Of a stretch of DNA of 14,084 nucleotides, positions 1-6,513 are shown piece after piece. Below the pieces are notes generated by a model. The model searched no databases. It had not been told where the DNA came from and was given only the letters and a program-made list of their open reading frames with translations. The stretch is from assembly GCF_002394865.1 (NCBI RefSeq), contig NZ_DGUZ01000003.1, forward strand, positions 426 through 14,509, in the 5' to 3' direction. The position numbers and the translations under genes were made by a program. The stretch is from Fibrobacter sp. UBA4297 (lineage in GTDB: Bacteria > Fibrobacterota > Fibrobacteria > Fibrobacterales > Fibrobacteraceae). Positions within the stretch are counted from its first letter, which is position 1. Each line of letters begins with the position of its first letter.

Positions 1-15
1 GGCACCGACCGGGAA
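1..15 (-). repeat. partial REP-like palindromic repeat
   Basis: Read on the minus strand this is TTCCCGGTCGGTGCC. It is identical to the left arm, loop and start of the right arm of the complete palindrome at 13944-13963. The right arm and the usual trailing GAATGAC would lie to the left of the window edge. It is one of four related palindromes in the window (also 5612-5656, 12361-12384 and 13944-13967). The orientation is opposite to that of the copies at 12361 and 13944. Confidence 0.6.
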
Positions 16-100
16 TCCCCTTTGCCCCTCACGGCGGGCAGTCCCGCATTTGTTCATCTTTTGCGCTATTCTGTTCATAGCTTTTTTGTACTTTTCCCTT

Positions 101-1031
101 ATGACCTTGAACAAACTTCTATTCCTACCTTTGTTCGTACTCCCTCTTCCTCCTTGCCGCCTGCGACAGCGACAAGAATGAGTTTATGACCCCGAGTCCG
201 GACGAACCCGTCGTTGACGTAAACATCGATGAATACTTCGTAAATGGGAAAGTTATCGGAAAAACAAAGACGGATTTTTTGGTTATTGGTGATTTGCTGA
301 TTCTTCATCTTGATAGCGAATTAAAAAGGGTTATAAACGCATATCTAGAAAAAATTTAAAAAAATAATCAATCGTATGATTTTGAGGCTAGTACAGCCAA
401 GTTACATGTTGATGATAACCTTTCTTATGGGGCTTTCTATAACGCTTTCGCGTTAACGGTGTTTTGTGGATATTCGGTACTTAACATTGCGATTGGGACT
501 AATTATAAGGATGTTTTTCAATTAAGTATTCCTAGAACCGATTATATGTGGTGTGGCCTTGTTATTCAGCGAATGAAAGGTCTAAGATATAAGTACTTGC
601 GTAACCGTCAAAAGTTATCGCTCTCTGAAATGTCTGAGATAGATGTTGAGGATAGAGAGTGCGTTGAAGAATATAAAGGTCTTGATATGCTATTGTCGTT
701 TTACCGTAAAGATGATGGCATCGCCTATGTTGTCAGTTTGAATGAAACTTTTTTCAATAAGGGTAGCCGGTTTGATGGCTATAACTTCTATACATTTAAC
801 AACGATGCTGATTTGTGGAAATTTATAGAAGATATCCGTTCGAAAGTGGATCGTCAAATTGGAAATATGCCAGGTAAAAAAGAGGATAAAGTTTTAAGAC
901 TACTTGCTAATGCTCATGGTCCAAATAATATAATTTTAGCTTTTCAAAAAGATGTGTTAATGAAAGATATTGCCCCTATAATCAAAAAATTAAAGACTTA
1001 CGGGTATAGATTTGCTTTTGATTTGGATTAA
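101..1031 (+). pseudogene. decayed lipoprotein gene (frameshift plus in-frame stop)
   Basis: An ATG at 101 opens a signal-peptide-like sequence, MTLNKLLFLPLFVLPL, but that frame ends at a TGA at 179-181. One frame over, the sequence continues as LLAACDSDKNEF, a textbook lipobox with the lipid-accepting Cys followed by an acidic spacer. It then reads smoothly to LEKI and a TAA at 357-359. The same frame continues directly after that stop as KNNQSYDFEASTAKLHVDD and runs without interruption to the TAA at 1029-1031. The simplest reading is a single outer-membrane or periplasmic lipoprotein of about 310 residues with two lesions: a frameshift at about 135-165 in a C/T-rich stretch, and a nonsense codon in an A-rich stretch (6 A, TTT, 7 A). 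There is no clear Shine-Dalgarno at 101. The family is not recognised. Sequencing error in the low-complexity tracts is an alternative to true decay. Confidence 0.6.
459..1031 (+). CDS. hypothetical protein, C-terminal piece of the broken lipoprotein
   Basis: This is the longest intact part of the broken gene. Using a GTG at 459 it gives 190 residues, but the same frame is open back to 360 with protein-like content, so the GTG is probably an internal codon rather than a true start. The product is soluble-looking, with mixed charge, and ends KKLKTYGYRFAFDLD. The last 45 residues have an alternating strand and helix pattern ending in a basic helix, but I do not recognise a family. No ribosome-binding site precedes 459. 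If it is translated at all it would lack a signal peptide and lipobox and would stay in the cytoplasm. A gene caller would report it as a stand-alone hypothetical protein. Confidence 0.45.
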   Translation: MFCGYSVLNIAIGTNYKDVFQLSIPRTDYMWCGLVIQRMKGLRYKYLRNRQKLSLSEMSEIDVEDRECVEEYKGLDMLLSFYRKDDGIAYVVSLNETFFNKGSRFDGYNFYTFNNDADLWKFIEDIRSKVDRQIGNMPGKKEDKVLRLLANAHGPNNIILAFQKDVLMKDIAPIIKKLKTYGYRFAFDLD

Positions 1032-1204
1032 AACTGCGCCGTTATGCGGACCTGCAATATTTAGACTTTGAATATTCCAATTTACCACATTGATAAACTG
1101 TCCAAGGAACTTTCTGTTTTGTAGTTTATTCTTGTCGCTTATGATTATACATTGTTAAACGTAGGCGAGCGATGTTGCACTGCCTTGGGTGAGAGGATAA
1201 TATT

Positions 1205-1312
1205 ATGGAAAACAAAGAAATCGAATTTAAAAAAGTTGCACCGATTGTCGAAACGGTCTGGGGCGTGCTCTTGCTCATGTTGAGTTGCGCGTTTTTTATT
1301 TTTGGCGCTTAG
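1205..1312 (+). CDS. 35-residue single-pass membrane peptide
   Basis: ATG at 1205 is preceded by GAGAGG at 1191-1196, eight bases upstream, a good ribosome-binding site for so short a frame. The product begins MENKEIEFKKVAPIVETV and continues with one hydrophobic stretch (about residues 19-35: WGVLLLMLSCAFFIFGA). The N-terminus is charged and the last residues lie in the membrane segment. A strong hairpin terminator begins 24 bases after the stop, so the gene looks like an independent short transcript. Function is unknown. Possibilities are a small membrane regulator of a larger complex, or a type I toxin-like peptide. The membrane helix and ribosome-binding site are visible; the role is not inferable. 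Confidence 0.55.
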   Translation: MENKEIEFKKVAPIVETVWGVLLLMLSCAFFIFGA

Positions 1313-1336
1313 CAACTAATATGTCATATAAAAAGA

Positions 1337-1374
1337 AAGTCCGTCTGTGTTGGAGACGGACTTCTTTTATTTTG
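1337..1374. terminator. bidirectional intrinsic terminator
   Basis: A 10-bp perfect stem pairs AAGTCCGTCT (1337-1346) with AGACGGACTT (1354-1363) around a 7-base loop. CTTTTATTTT follows on the plus strand, and an A-rich stretch upstream gives a U-rich tail on the minus strand. It sits between the plus-strand small peptide gene and the end of the minus-strand radical SAM gene and probably serves both. Confidence 0.85.
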
Positions 1375-1389
1375 GAAGAAAAATATGTC

Positions 1390-2463
1390 TTACTGTTTTT
1401 GAGCTAGGACATCAGAAAGCTTAGCAATGCTTTCTTTTGCGCGTATTATGGCTGCAATGCTTTTTTCGTTGTCCCGTAAAACCTTGACCGCGTTCTTGTT
1501 GTTTGTTAGAGCGCTACAGATTTCACAGACTCCGCAAAAGCTTTTGTTGAATTTGATATTGCTATGCTCTTCGACAAATTGACAGAGCTTTAGAGGGCCC
1601 AACTCATGGATTGCATTGAGTAGAACGTCTTTGCTTGCTCTGTTCAGGATTGTCTTGATTTTCTCCTTATTTGTATCTCCGAGATCCAAGATTGCGTTGT
1701 TGTCCGACGGAATGCCGCAACAAGCCCATACGTGTCCCAGCGGTGAAACAACCGGGTCGCTGACCGCCCATGGGCAGCAGCAGGCCAAATTCTCCTGATT
1801 TTCGATTGTGTCGAATTTCTCGCTATTGAGCGATGCGGCACGACCGCTTTTTTGTAGTGTGTTTTCGTAAATCTGATATAGGGTTTCTTTTCCTGGCTCC
1901 TTTATCTCGTTGTCTTCAGGTCCGTTTGAGACCGCAACTTCGATTTTTTCGCCTAAAAATTCCTGGATGTATGCTGGGACGATTTTGTCGTTATTCCCAT
2001 GGCTATTAGCCAGAATGACGGATTCAAAACCAGCGCCTTTGCAGGCTTGCCAAGCATTGCGGATGTTTTCCAGTGGGACAAATGGCTCGTGGTAGTCATC
2101 AACGCTGAAATTGATTTCGGTGAGCCCGACACTGCGGAATTTCTCAATATAGCGTTGTGCGCGTTCTAAGCTGGTTGCCCAGAAGGCGTTCGTGACAAGC
2201 CTAGTCTTTAGGAAGTTTAGCGTACAATAGCGGATGGTGCGGAATAGATCTTCACCGAGCAAAGTCGATTCGCCACCCGTAAATACGATCATCTTGACAT
2301 CGTATTCTTTTACAACTTGATCAATGCATTTCTGCATTTGTTCAAATTGAAGCTTGTTTTTTTTATTTGGGGTACAATTCATCAAACAGTGGGAGCACCT
2401 TGCGGTACACCCATCTGTTGTCACGAAGCTGAATACCCCGCTTTTTAACGGAGTAATCTTCAT
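1390..2463 (-). CDS. radical SAM enzyme with C-terminal Cys clusters (candidate peptide/protein maturase)
   Basis: A 357-residue radical S-adenosylmethionine protein. The 4Fe-4S motif CTARCSHC places cysteines at residues 19, 23 and 26 (CxxxCxxC). The SAM-contacting GGE is at 63-65 in the stretch VFTGGEST. The C-terminal part carries further cysteine clusters: CCC at 228-230, CC at 248-249, C294, and CGVCEIC at 310-316. This resembles the auxiliary-cluster (SPASM/twitch) regions of enzymes that modify peptides or proteins. Its ATG directly abuts the TAA of the upstream repeat-protein gene (zero-base gap) and there is no separate Shine-Dalgarno, so translation is probably coupled and the two products should be made together. 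That makes the upstream protein the natural candidate substrate, which is inference. Alternatives are a metabolic radical SAM enzyme or a maturase for a distant target. Family membership is confident; the reaction is unknown. Confidence 0.85.
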   Translation of the reverse strand: MKITPLKSGVFSFVTTDGCTARCSHCLMNCTPNKKNKLQFEQMQKCIDQVVKEYDVKMIVFTGGESTLLGEDLFRTIRYCTLNFLKTRLVTNAFWATSLERAQRYIEKFRSVGLTEINFSVDDYHEPFVPLENIRNAWQACKGAGFESVILANSHGNNDKIVPAYIQEFLGEKIEVAVSNGPEDNEIKEPGKETLYQIYENTLQKSGRAASLNSEKFDTIENQENLACCCPWAVSDPVVSPLGHVWACCGIPSDNNAILDLGDTNKEKIKTILNRASKDVLLNAIHELGPLKLCQFVEEHSNIKFNKSFCGVCEICSALTNNKNAVKVLRDNEKSIAAIIRAKESIAKLSDVLAQKQ

Positions 2464-3312
2464 TTATTTTTTTGCTTTCTTTGTTGCTTTGGGTTCGGCT
2501 CTTTTGGCGGCCTTCATCAGGTTCTTAAGCTGCTTTTCTGCATTGGCGGCAGCCTTCTTTTCGGCCTTGGTGGCGTTCTTGGGGAGCGCCTTGCGGATGC
2601 GCTGAACCTCTTCAAGCTGAAGTTCCAAATTGCCTCTTACATTGATTTCCGGAATGATCTTCGGCTTAATGCGAGATATGGATTCCGGCTTGACAAGGAT
2701 ATCTACCTTTGGCTTGATTTCAGGCTTGACGAGAATATCTACCTTCGGCTTGATCAAGACCTTTGGTTTGATGCGTGAAATCGATTCCGGCTTAACGAGC
2801 GGCTTGACTGGATCTGGGCCGGGCGGAATCGGTTTAACCGTCGGTCTTGGAATAATAGGCGGTTTCGGATTGATAGGCGGCCTTGGAATAATGGGCGGTC
2901 TTTGGATAATGGGGGTAACAGGGACGACTGTTGTAATTGGCTTGATGGGAATTTTGGGCCTTACTTTTATGTCTGCTTTTACTGCCGGAATGACGGGTTT
3001 CAAAACTTCTGCGGGTTCAAAGTTACCCGGTATAAGTTTGCCAATTTCAACAAGAACGTTTTGTTGAAGAATTTCGTTATTGACCAATGATTCGGCGAGT
3101 GCTGCAGAAAGGCCTGCGCGCTTTGTTGCGGGAATGCCTTCCAACAGGTCGCCGATAGAAATATCTTTTTTCTTATCGTCTTTGGCGACGATATCGTCAA
3201 GATCGAGTGCTTTGAGCACGTCTTTCGGGCTAGCGACAATTTCTTTTTTCAGATTTGTCGTGATATCTTTGATGATATCCTTTGTTTGAACTTTCTTTTT
3301 AGTTGTAGCCAT
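2464..3312 (-). CDS. Pro/Lys/Ile-rich repeat protein, possible radical SAM substrate
   Basis: A 282-residue protein starting at ATG 3310-3312 behind AAGGAG (3318-3323, 5-base spacing). Three parts are visible. Residues 1-100 are a soluble, helix-prone region with many Lys, Asp and Leu (for example DVLKALDLDDIV and IGDLLEGIPATKRAGLSAAL). Residues 103-222 are low complexity, with a proline-rich core (RPPIIPRPPINPKPP, about 139-152) followed by repeats (KPESISRIKPK twice, IKPKVDILVKPE twice). Residues 223-282 form a basic, Ala/Lys-rich, histone-H1-like tail (KNATKAEKKAAANAEKQ, then ATKKAKK). It has no Cys, Trp or Tyr, so thioether or aromatic crosslinks are unlikely. Epimerisation, or chemistry on Pro, Lys, Ile or Val, would fit better. 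It is unusually long for a modified-peptide precursor. It could instead be a basic nucleic-acid-binding protein. No signal peptide or membrane segment is visible. Family not recognised. Confidence 0.75.
   Translation of the reverse strand: MATTKKKVQTKDIIKDITTNLKKEIVASPKDVLKALDLDDIVAKDDKKKDISIGDLLEGIPATKRAGLSAALAESLVNNEILQQNVLVEIGKLIPGNFEPAEVLKPVIPAVKADIKVRPKIPIKPITTVVPVTPIIQRPPIIPRPPINPKPPIIPRPTVKPIPPGPDPVKPLVKPESISRIKPKVLIKPKVDILVKPEIKPKVDILVKPESISRIKPKIIPEINVRGNLELQLEEVQRIRKALPKNATKAEKKAAANAEKQLKNLMKAAKRAEPKATKKAKK
2659..2793 (-). repeat. in-gene peptide repeats (KPESISRIKPK and IKPKVDILVKPE, two copies each)
   Basis: IKPKVDILVKPE is encoded twice in direct tandem (2719-2754 and 2683-2718). 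KPESISRIKPK is encoded at 2761-2793 and 2659-2691, flanking that pair. The two 36-base copies differ at four positions and the two 33-base copies at six. Every difference is a synonymous third-position change. Confidence 0.9.
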
Positions 3313-3405
3313 TTTTTCTCCTTAGGGATTGTACATAATCAGGTATATATAACAGTGGAGAAAAAAGTGGATTGTGAAATATTTTTTACAAACTTTGTTT
3401 TTAAG

Positions 3406-3438
3406 AATAAAAAAACGGAATTCGTTTTGAATTCCGTT
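3406..3438 (-). terminator. intrinsic terminator of the helicase gene
   Basis: AACGGAATTC (3414-3423) and GAATTCCGTT (3429-3438) form a 10-bp stem with a 5-base loop. On the minus strand the stem is followed by a run of T (complement of 3409-3415). It ends the transcript of the helicase gene, whose stop lies 23 bases away. It separates that gene from the repeat-protein/radical SAM unit, which therefore needs its own promoter at about 3330-3375. A TATATA at 3344-3349 is a possible -10 for that unit, without a convincing -35. Confidence 0.85.
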
Positions 3439-3460
3439 AAGTTGTTTGTTTTAATTTGGC

Positions 3461-5932
3461 TTAGACTCTTCCGAAGCGGCGTGTCTTGCGGAACGGCTTA
3501 TCGCCGAAGCTCCTTTCGTCGCGGTCTTTGCGGAAGGGCTTGTCTTCGAACTTGCCCGGCTTGCGGTCGGCGAATTGGCGTTCGCGACGTGCCTTGCGGT
3601 TCTCGAAAGGCTTGTCGCCAAAGCTGCGTTCACCACGGTCTTTGCGGAATCCGCCACGGCGTTCATCGTCGTGGAAGCCTCCCTTGCGGTCGCGATGGAA
3701 ACTGCGGCGTTCTTCGCGGCTCGCGTGCGGCCTTGTTCCTGGTGCGGGGCCCTCGGGCGGTTCGTCGGTCATCACGCGGAAGCGGGCGTCGTTGCCGCGG
3801 ATGGTCATTTCGGACAAGATATCGAGAACGTCTTGCGGGAGCGTGTTCGGGAGTTCAACGGTACTGAACTTGTCGAACAGCTTGATGCGGCCGATGTTGC
3901 TGCTGTTGATGTTCGCTTCGCCAGCGATTGCACCCACGATGTCGCGCGGGGTAACGTGGTCAATGCGGCCGACGCCAAGATAGTAGCGCAAGAAGCCTTC
4001 TTCGACTCCGTTCAGGCCTTCCTTGCGTTCCTTACGTATGCGCTTCTGTTCTTCGCTGTTGAGGCCGAAATCTTCGCCATTGCCGAGGAAGTCTCTGCCG
4101 CTGCGAGCTTTTTCACGACGTTCTTTGGGCACTTCGAGCGGCGGGAGGTTCGGGAAAAGCGGCTGTTTTTTCTGGTACATCTTGATGACGGCGGCAGCAA
4201 TGTCTTCGGCTGTCATTTCGTTGACGGAACCATCTTCGAGCGCAACGCCGTCCTTCATGTTGCAACCTTCGGCAACGAGAGCGCGGACGAGTTCCTTGAA
4301 CTGGTCGAGTTCTCCGTAGCTTACGACGCTCTTGACTTTTGCCTTGAACGCATCGACGCGCTTCTTGCTGATTTGTTCGGAAGTCGGCATTTCCATCACG
4401 TCAATCGGCTGGCGCGTTGCCTTTTCGATGGTCTTGAGCATGCGCTTTTCACGCGGTGTGATGAACAAGATGGCGTTACCGCTGCGGCCTGCACGGCCCG
4501 TACGGCCAATGCGGTGCACGTAAGATTCCGTGTCGTAAGGAATGTCGTAGTTCACAACAAGCGAAATGCGGTCCACGTCAATACCGCGGGCGGCGACGTC
4601 TGTCGCGACGACGATATCGAGCTTGCCCATCTTGAGGCGGTTGATGGTGCGTTCGCGCATGGACTGGGCGAGGTCGCCGTTCAGCGGAGCCACGTTGAAT
4701 CCGCGGCTTTCGAGCTTTTCTGCGACTTCGGTGGTGTTCTGCTTGGTGCGCACGAAAATGAGTACGCCGTCAAATTCTTCACCTTCAAGCACGCGGGCGA
4801 GCGCTTCGATCTTGTGTTCGTTTTTCACGAGCAAGTAGCGCTGGCAGATATTTTCGACCGTGGTCGTCTTGCCTTCGATGCGTGCTTCTTCGTATTCGCC
4901 CAGGTGTTGGTCGATAATCTTTTTCACGCTGTCCGGCATGGTCGCGCTAAAGAGGGCGCGCTGGGCGTCGGCGGGGATTTCCTTGAGGATGGTTTCCACG
5001 TCTTCCATGAAGCCCATGTCGAGCATTTCATCCGCCTCGTCGAGGACGATGGCTTTGACTGCTCCGAGCGAAATAGAACCGCGCTTGATATGGTCAATCA
5101 AACGGCCCGGGGTGGCAACAACGATGCTTGCCTTGCGCTTGAGGGCGCGCAACTGGATGGCAATATCCTGACCGCCATAGACAGGAACAACAGTCACGTT
5201 CGGCATCTTGACTGCGTATTGCTGGATGGCGTCTGAAACCTGGATCGCAAGTTCGCGTGTCGGCGTGAGCACGAGCATGGATGTTTCGCGTCCGTTGAAG
5301 TTGATGCGCGAAAGGAGCGGGAGCGAGAATGCGGCCGTCTTGCCTGTACCGGTCTGCGCTGTACCGAGAAGGTTTGCACCCTGCAAAAGCGCCGGGATGG
5401 CCTTAGCCTGGATGGGCGAGGGCGTTTCGTAACCAGCGAGCTTGACCGCTTCAAGAACTTCCGGAGAAAGACCGAGATCGTCGAACGTCACTAAGGATTC
5501 ATCGCCGACATCTTCTTCGTCAGAAATTTCTTTATCGTCAGATTCAGAGGGTGTTTCGTTAATCGAGGTCGCAGAGCTAGCTGCAGTGACTGTTGCTTCA
5601 TCAGCGGTTGTGTCATGCCCGGCTTCTGTCACCCCGGATTTATTCCGGGGGGGCATCTCCTTTTCATCGCCGCTTACGGCTTCATCATCATCGATAAATT
5701 CGACTTTTTCGCCCTTCTTAATCTTGGAGTTTGCGCCGGATTCCAGAACTTCGCCGTTATCGTCAACGACTACGCCGTCCGGATTTGCTGCAAAGAATGC
5801 TGCTTCATCAGCCAGGTCTTCGTCTGCGCCTCCTGCGATGGCGTTCAAGAACGCATCAGCTTCAAGTTGCATTTTAGAGTTGTTATTTTCCGGAACGTCG
5901 ATTTCCGGGCCGCAAGAAATATCTTCTGCCAT
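3461..5932 (-). CDS. deaD: DEAD-box ATP-dependent RNA helicase, DeaD/CsdA type
   Basis: An 823-residue RNA helicase that unwinds structured RNA, typically in ribosome assembly and mRNA decay and often cold-induced. Residues 1-145 are an acidic, Ser/Thr-rich, probably disordered extension. The RecA-like core follows: Q motif (F150, PSPIQ 171-175), motif I AQTGTGKT 192-199, PTRELA 224-229, DEAD 298-301, SAT 329-331, and HRIGRTGR 473-480. Residues about 644-722 look like the DbpA-type RNA-binding domain (YYLGVGRIDHVTPRDIVGAI). The tail 738-823 is Arg/Gly/Asp/Phe-rich with repeated ERSFGDKPF, a typical RNA-binding low-complexity tail. It is longer than the usual 600-650 residues of DeaD because of the N-terminal extension, which contains a palindromic DNA repeat at residues 93-107. 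The ATG at 5930-5932 has AAGGTG just upstream. It is monocistronic, with its own promoter and terminator. Confidence 0.95.
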   Translation of the reverse strand: MAEDISCGPEIDVPENNNSKMQLEADAFLNAIAGGADEDLADEAAFFAANPDGVVVDDNGEVLESGANSKIKKGEKVEFIDDDEAVSGDEKEMPPRNKSGVTEAGHDTTADEATVTAASSATSINETPSESDDKEISDEEDVGDESLVTFDDLGLSPEVLEAVKLAGYETPSPIQAKAIPALLQGANLLGTAQTGTGKTAAFSLPLLSRINFNGRETSMLVLTPTRELAIQVSDAIQQYAVKMPNVTVVPVYGGQDIAIQLRALKRKASIVVATPGRLIDHIKRGSISLGAVKAIVLDEADEMLDMGFMEDVETILKEIPADAQRALFSATMPDSVKKIIDQHLGEYEEARIEGKTTTVENICQRYLLVKNEHKIEALARVLEGEEFDGVLIFVRTKQNTTEVAEKLESRGFNVAPLNGDLAQSMRERTINRLKMGKLDIVVATDVAARGIDVDRISLVVNYDIPYDTESYVHRIGRTGRAGRSGNAILFITPREKRMLKTIEKATRQPIDVMEMPTSEQISKKRVDAFKAKVKSVVSYGELDQFKELVRALVAEGCNMKDGVALEDGSVNEMTAEDIAAAVIKMYQKKQPLFPNLPPLEVPKERREKARSGRDFLGNGEDFGLNSEEQKRIRKERKEGLNGVEEGFLRYYLGVGRIDHVTPRDIVGAIAGEANINSSNIGRIKLFDKFSTVELPNTLPQDVLDILSEMTIRGNDARFRVMTDEPPEGPAPGTRPHASREERRSFHRDRKGGFHDDERRGGFRKDRGERSFGDKPFENRKARRERQFADRKPGKFEDKPFRKDRDERSFGDKPFRKTRRFGRV
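5612..5656 (-). repeat. REP-like palindrome inside the helicase coding sequence
   Basis: Nested inverted repeats: an outer pair ATGCCC (5615-5620) / GGGCAT (5651-5656) and an inner pair CCCCGGA (5632-5638) / TCCGGGG (5644-5650) with loop TTTAT. On the plus strand it begins GTCATGCCCGGC, matching the GTCATTCCCGGC edge of the intergenic palindromes in this window. Its 45 bases fall exactly in frame and encode helicase residues 93-107, MPPRNKSGVTEAGHD. These basic and neutral residues sit in an otherwise acidic stretch. Confidence 0.75.
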
Positions 5933-6072
5933 AAGTCACCTTCGGGATCCGTAAACTTCATCTGCAGCGCATGCCGCGTCATCACATTGCTCGAATTGAG
6001 CATTCAATAAGCCCCGAAGTGCACTCGCACTTATAAACCTGAAGTCTGTTGGGTCCCCAATAATTTGCGCCA
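5933..6072 (-). other. long 5' leader of the helicase mRNA
   Basis: About 130 untranslated bases lie between the predicted transcription start (near 6066) and the helicase ATG. It holds a hairpin AAGTGC-ACTC-GCACTT (6017-6032) and a short palindrome TTGGG-TC-CCCAA (6049-6060). Cold-shock helicase mRNAs often have long structured leaders. A regulatory role here is inference. No other gene is seen in this stretch. Confidence 0.35.
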
Positions 6073-6100
6073 AATGTAGAAAATAAAGATATGAAATCAA
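6073..6100 (-). promoter_or_regulatory. candidate helicase promoter
   Basis: On the minus strand TTGATT (6095-6100) and TACATT (6073-6078) are separated by 16 bases. This matches the -10 style (TATATT/TACATT) of the tRNA promoters in this window. Confidence 0.5.
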
Positions 6101-6201
6101 AGGTTCTTGAGAGGTCTGCTGATGCAAATAAGAAAATAGTAGCTAGCGGAATGGCTATTGCGGGGAGGAACCGTAATTATTTGATTATGGGTTTAATGCT
6201 A

Positions 6202-6230
6202 TAGACATTTTAAATGAATTATACTATATT
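6202..6230 (+). promoter_or_regulatory. tRNA-Ser promoter
   Basis: TAGACA (6202-6207) and TATATT (6225-6230) are separated by 17 bases. The predicted start is about 6 bases before the tRNA 5' end. Confidence 0.65.
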
Positions 6231-6241
6231 ATGCAAACCTC

Positions 6242-6326
6242 GGAGAGATGCCAGAGTGGTCGAATGGGCCGGTCTCGAAATCCGGAGTCTGTCACAGGAC
6301 CGAGGGTTCGAATCCCTCTCTCTCCT
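6242..6326 (+). tRNA. tRNA-Ser(CGA)
   Basis: This is a class II tRNA with a long variable arm. The acceptor GGAGAGA (6242-6248) pairs with TCTCTCC (6319-6325). The anticodon loop CTCGAAA gives anticodon CGA, reading UCG. The T arm is GAGGG-TTCGAAT-CCCTC (6302-6318). The anticodon stem has a U-U opposition next to the loop. The discriminator base is T, where serine tRNAs normally have G. CCA is not encoded. It is flanked by its own promoter and a very long-stem terminator. Confidence 0.95.
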
Positions 6327-6370
6327 TTGAAACAAAAAGCGAAGCCGAAAGGCTTCGCTTTTTGTTTCAA
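6327..6370 (+). terminator. tRNA-Ser terminator with a 20-bp perfect stem
   Basis: 6327-6346 and 6351-6370 are perfect reverse complements around a GAAA loop, a stable tetraloop. The GC-rich inner half (GCGAAGCC / GGCTTCGC) is followed by TTTTTGTTT. The stem begins at the base after the tRNA. Symmetric A and T runs mean it could stop transcription from either side. Confidence 0.9.
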
Positions 6371-6390
6371 GTGAAATAATGGGTGGATGA

Positions 6391-6471
6391 GAACCCTCGC
6401 AGAGGGTTCGATTGACCGCGCGAGAGCGAAGCGAACACAGCGCGGTCAAGGATTACGGCCTCCGGCCGTAA
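6391..6471. repeat. cluster of three adjacent palindromes
   Basis: Three perfect inverted repeats follow one another: GAACCCTC-GCA-GAGGGTTC (6391-6409), TTGACCGCGC (6412-6421) with GCGCGGTCAA (6440-6449), and TTACGGCC-TCC-GGCCGTAA (6453-6471). The first resembles a tRNA T arm (GAGGGTTCGA, as in the adjacent tRNA-Ser). No coding potential is convincing on either strand. This looks like a dispersed non-coding repeat element rather than a gene. Confidence 0.6.
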
Positions 6472-6513
6472 CCCGGAGGGCGGCGAAGGAACAGAATGTG
6501 ACTGAGCCGTCCC

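Noticed and set aside
99..308. A minus-strand 69-codon frame
   Set aside because: It is antisense to the lipoprotein remnant, whose plus-strand frame has a lipobox and protein-like sequence.
3575..5236. A 553-codon open frame on the plus strand opposite the helicase
   Set aside because: It is the antisense of the helicase gene. The minus-strand frame has every DEAD-box motif, and the antisense product is a His/Val/Phe-rich shadow with no recognisable domain or ribosome-binding site.
6091..6204. A 37-codon plus-strand frame starting ATG 6091
   Set aside because: It has no ribosome-binding site, overlaps the likely helicase promoter at its start and the tRNA-Ser promoter at its end, and shows no recognisable protein features.
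6219..6449. A minus-strand frame reading RRERDSNPRSCDRLRISRPA
   Set aside because: It is the antisense translation of tRNA-Ser, a well-known spurious protein in databases.
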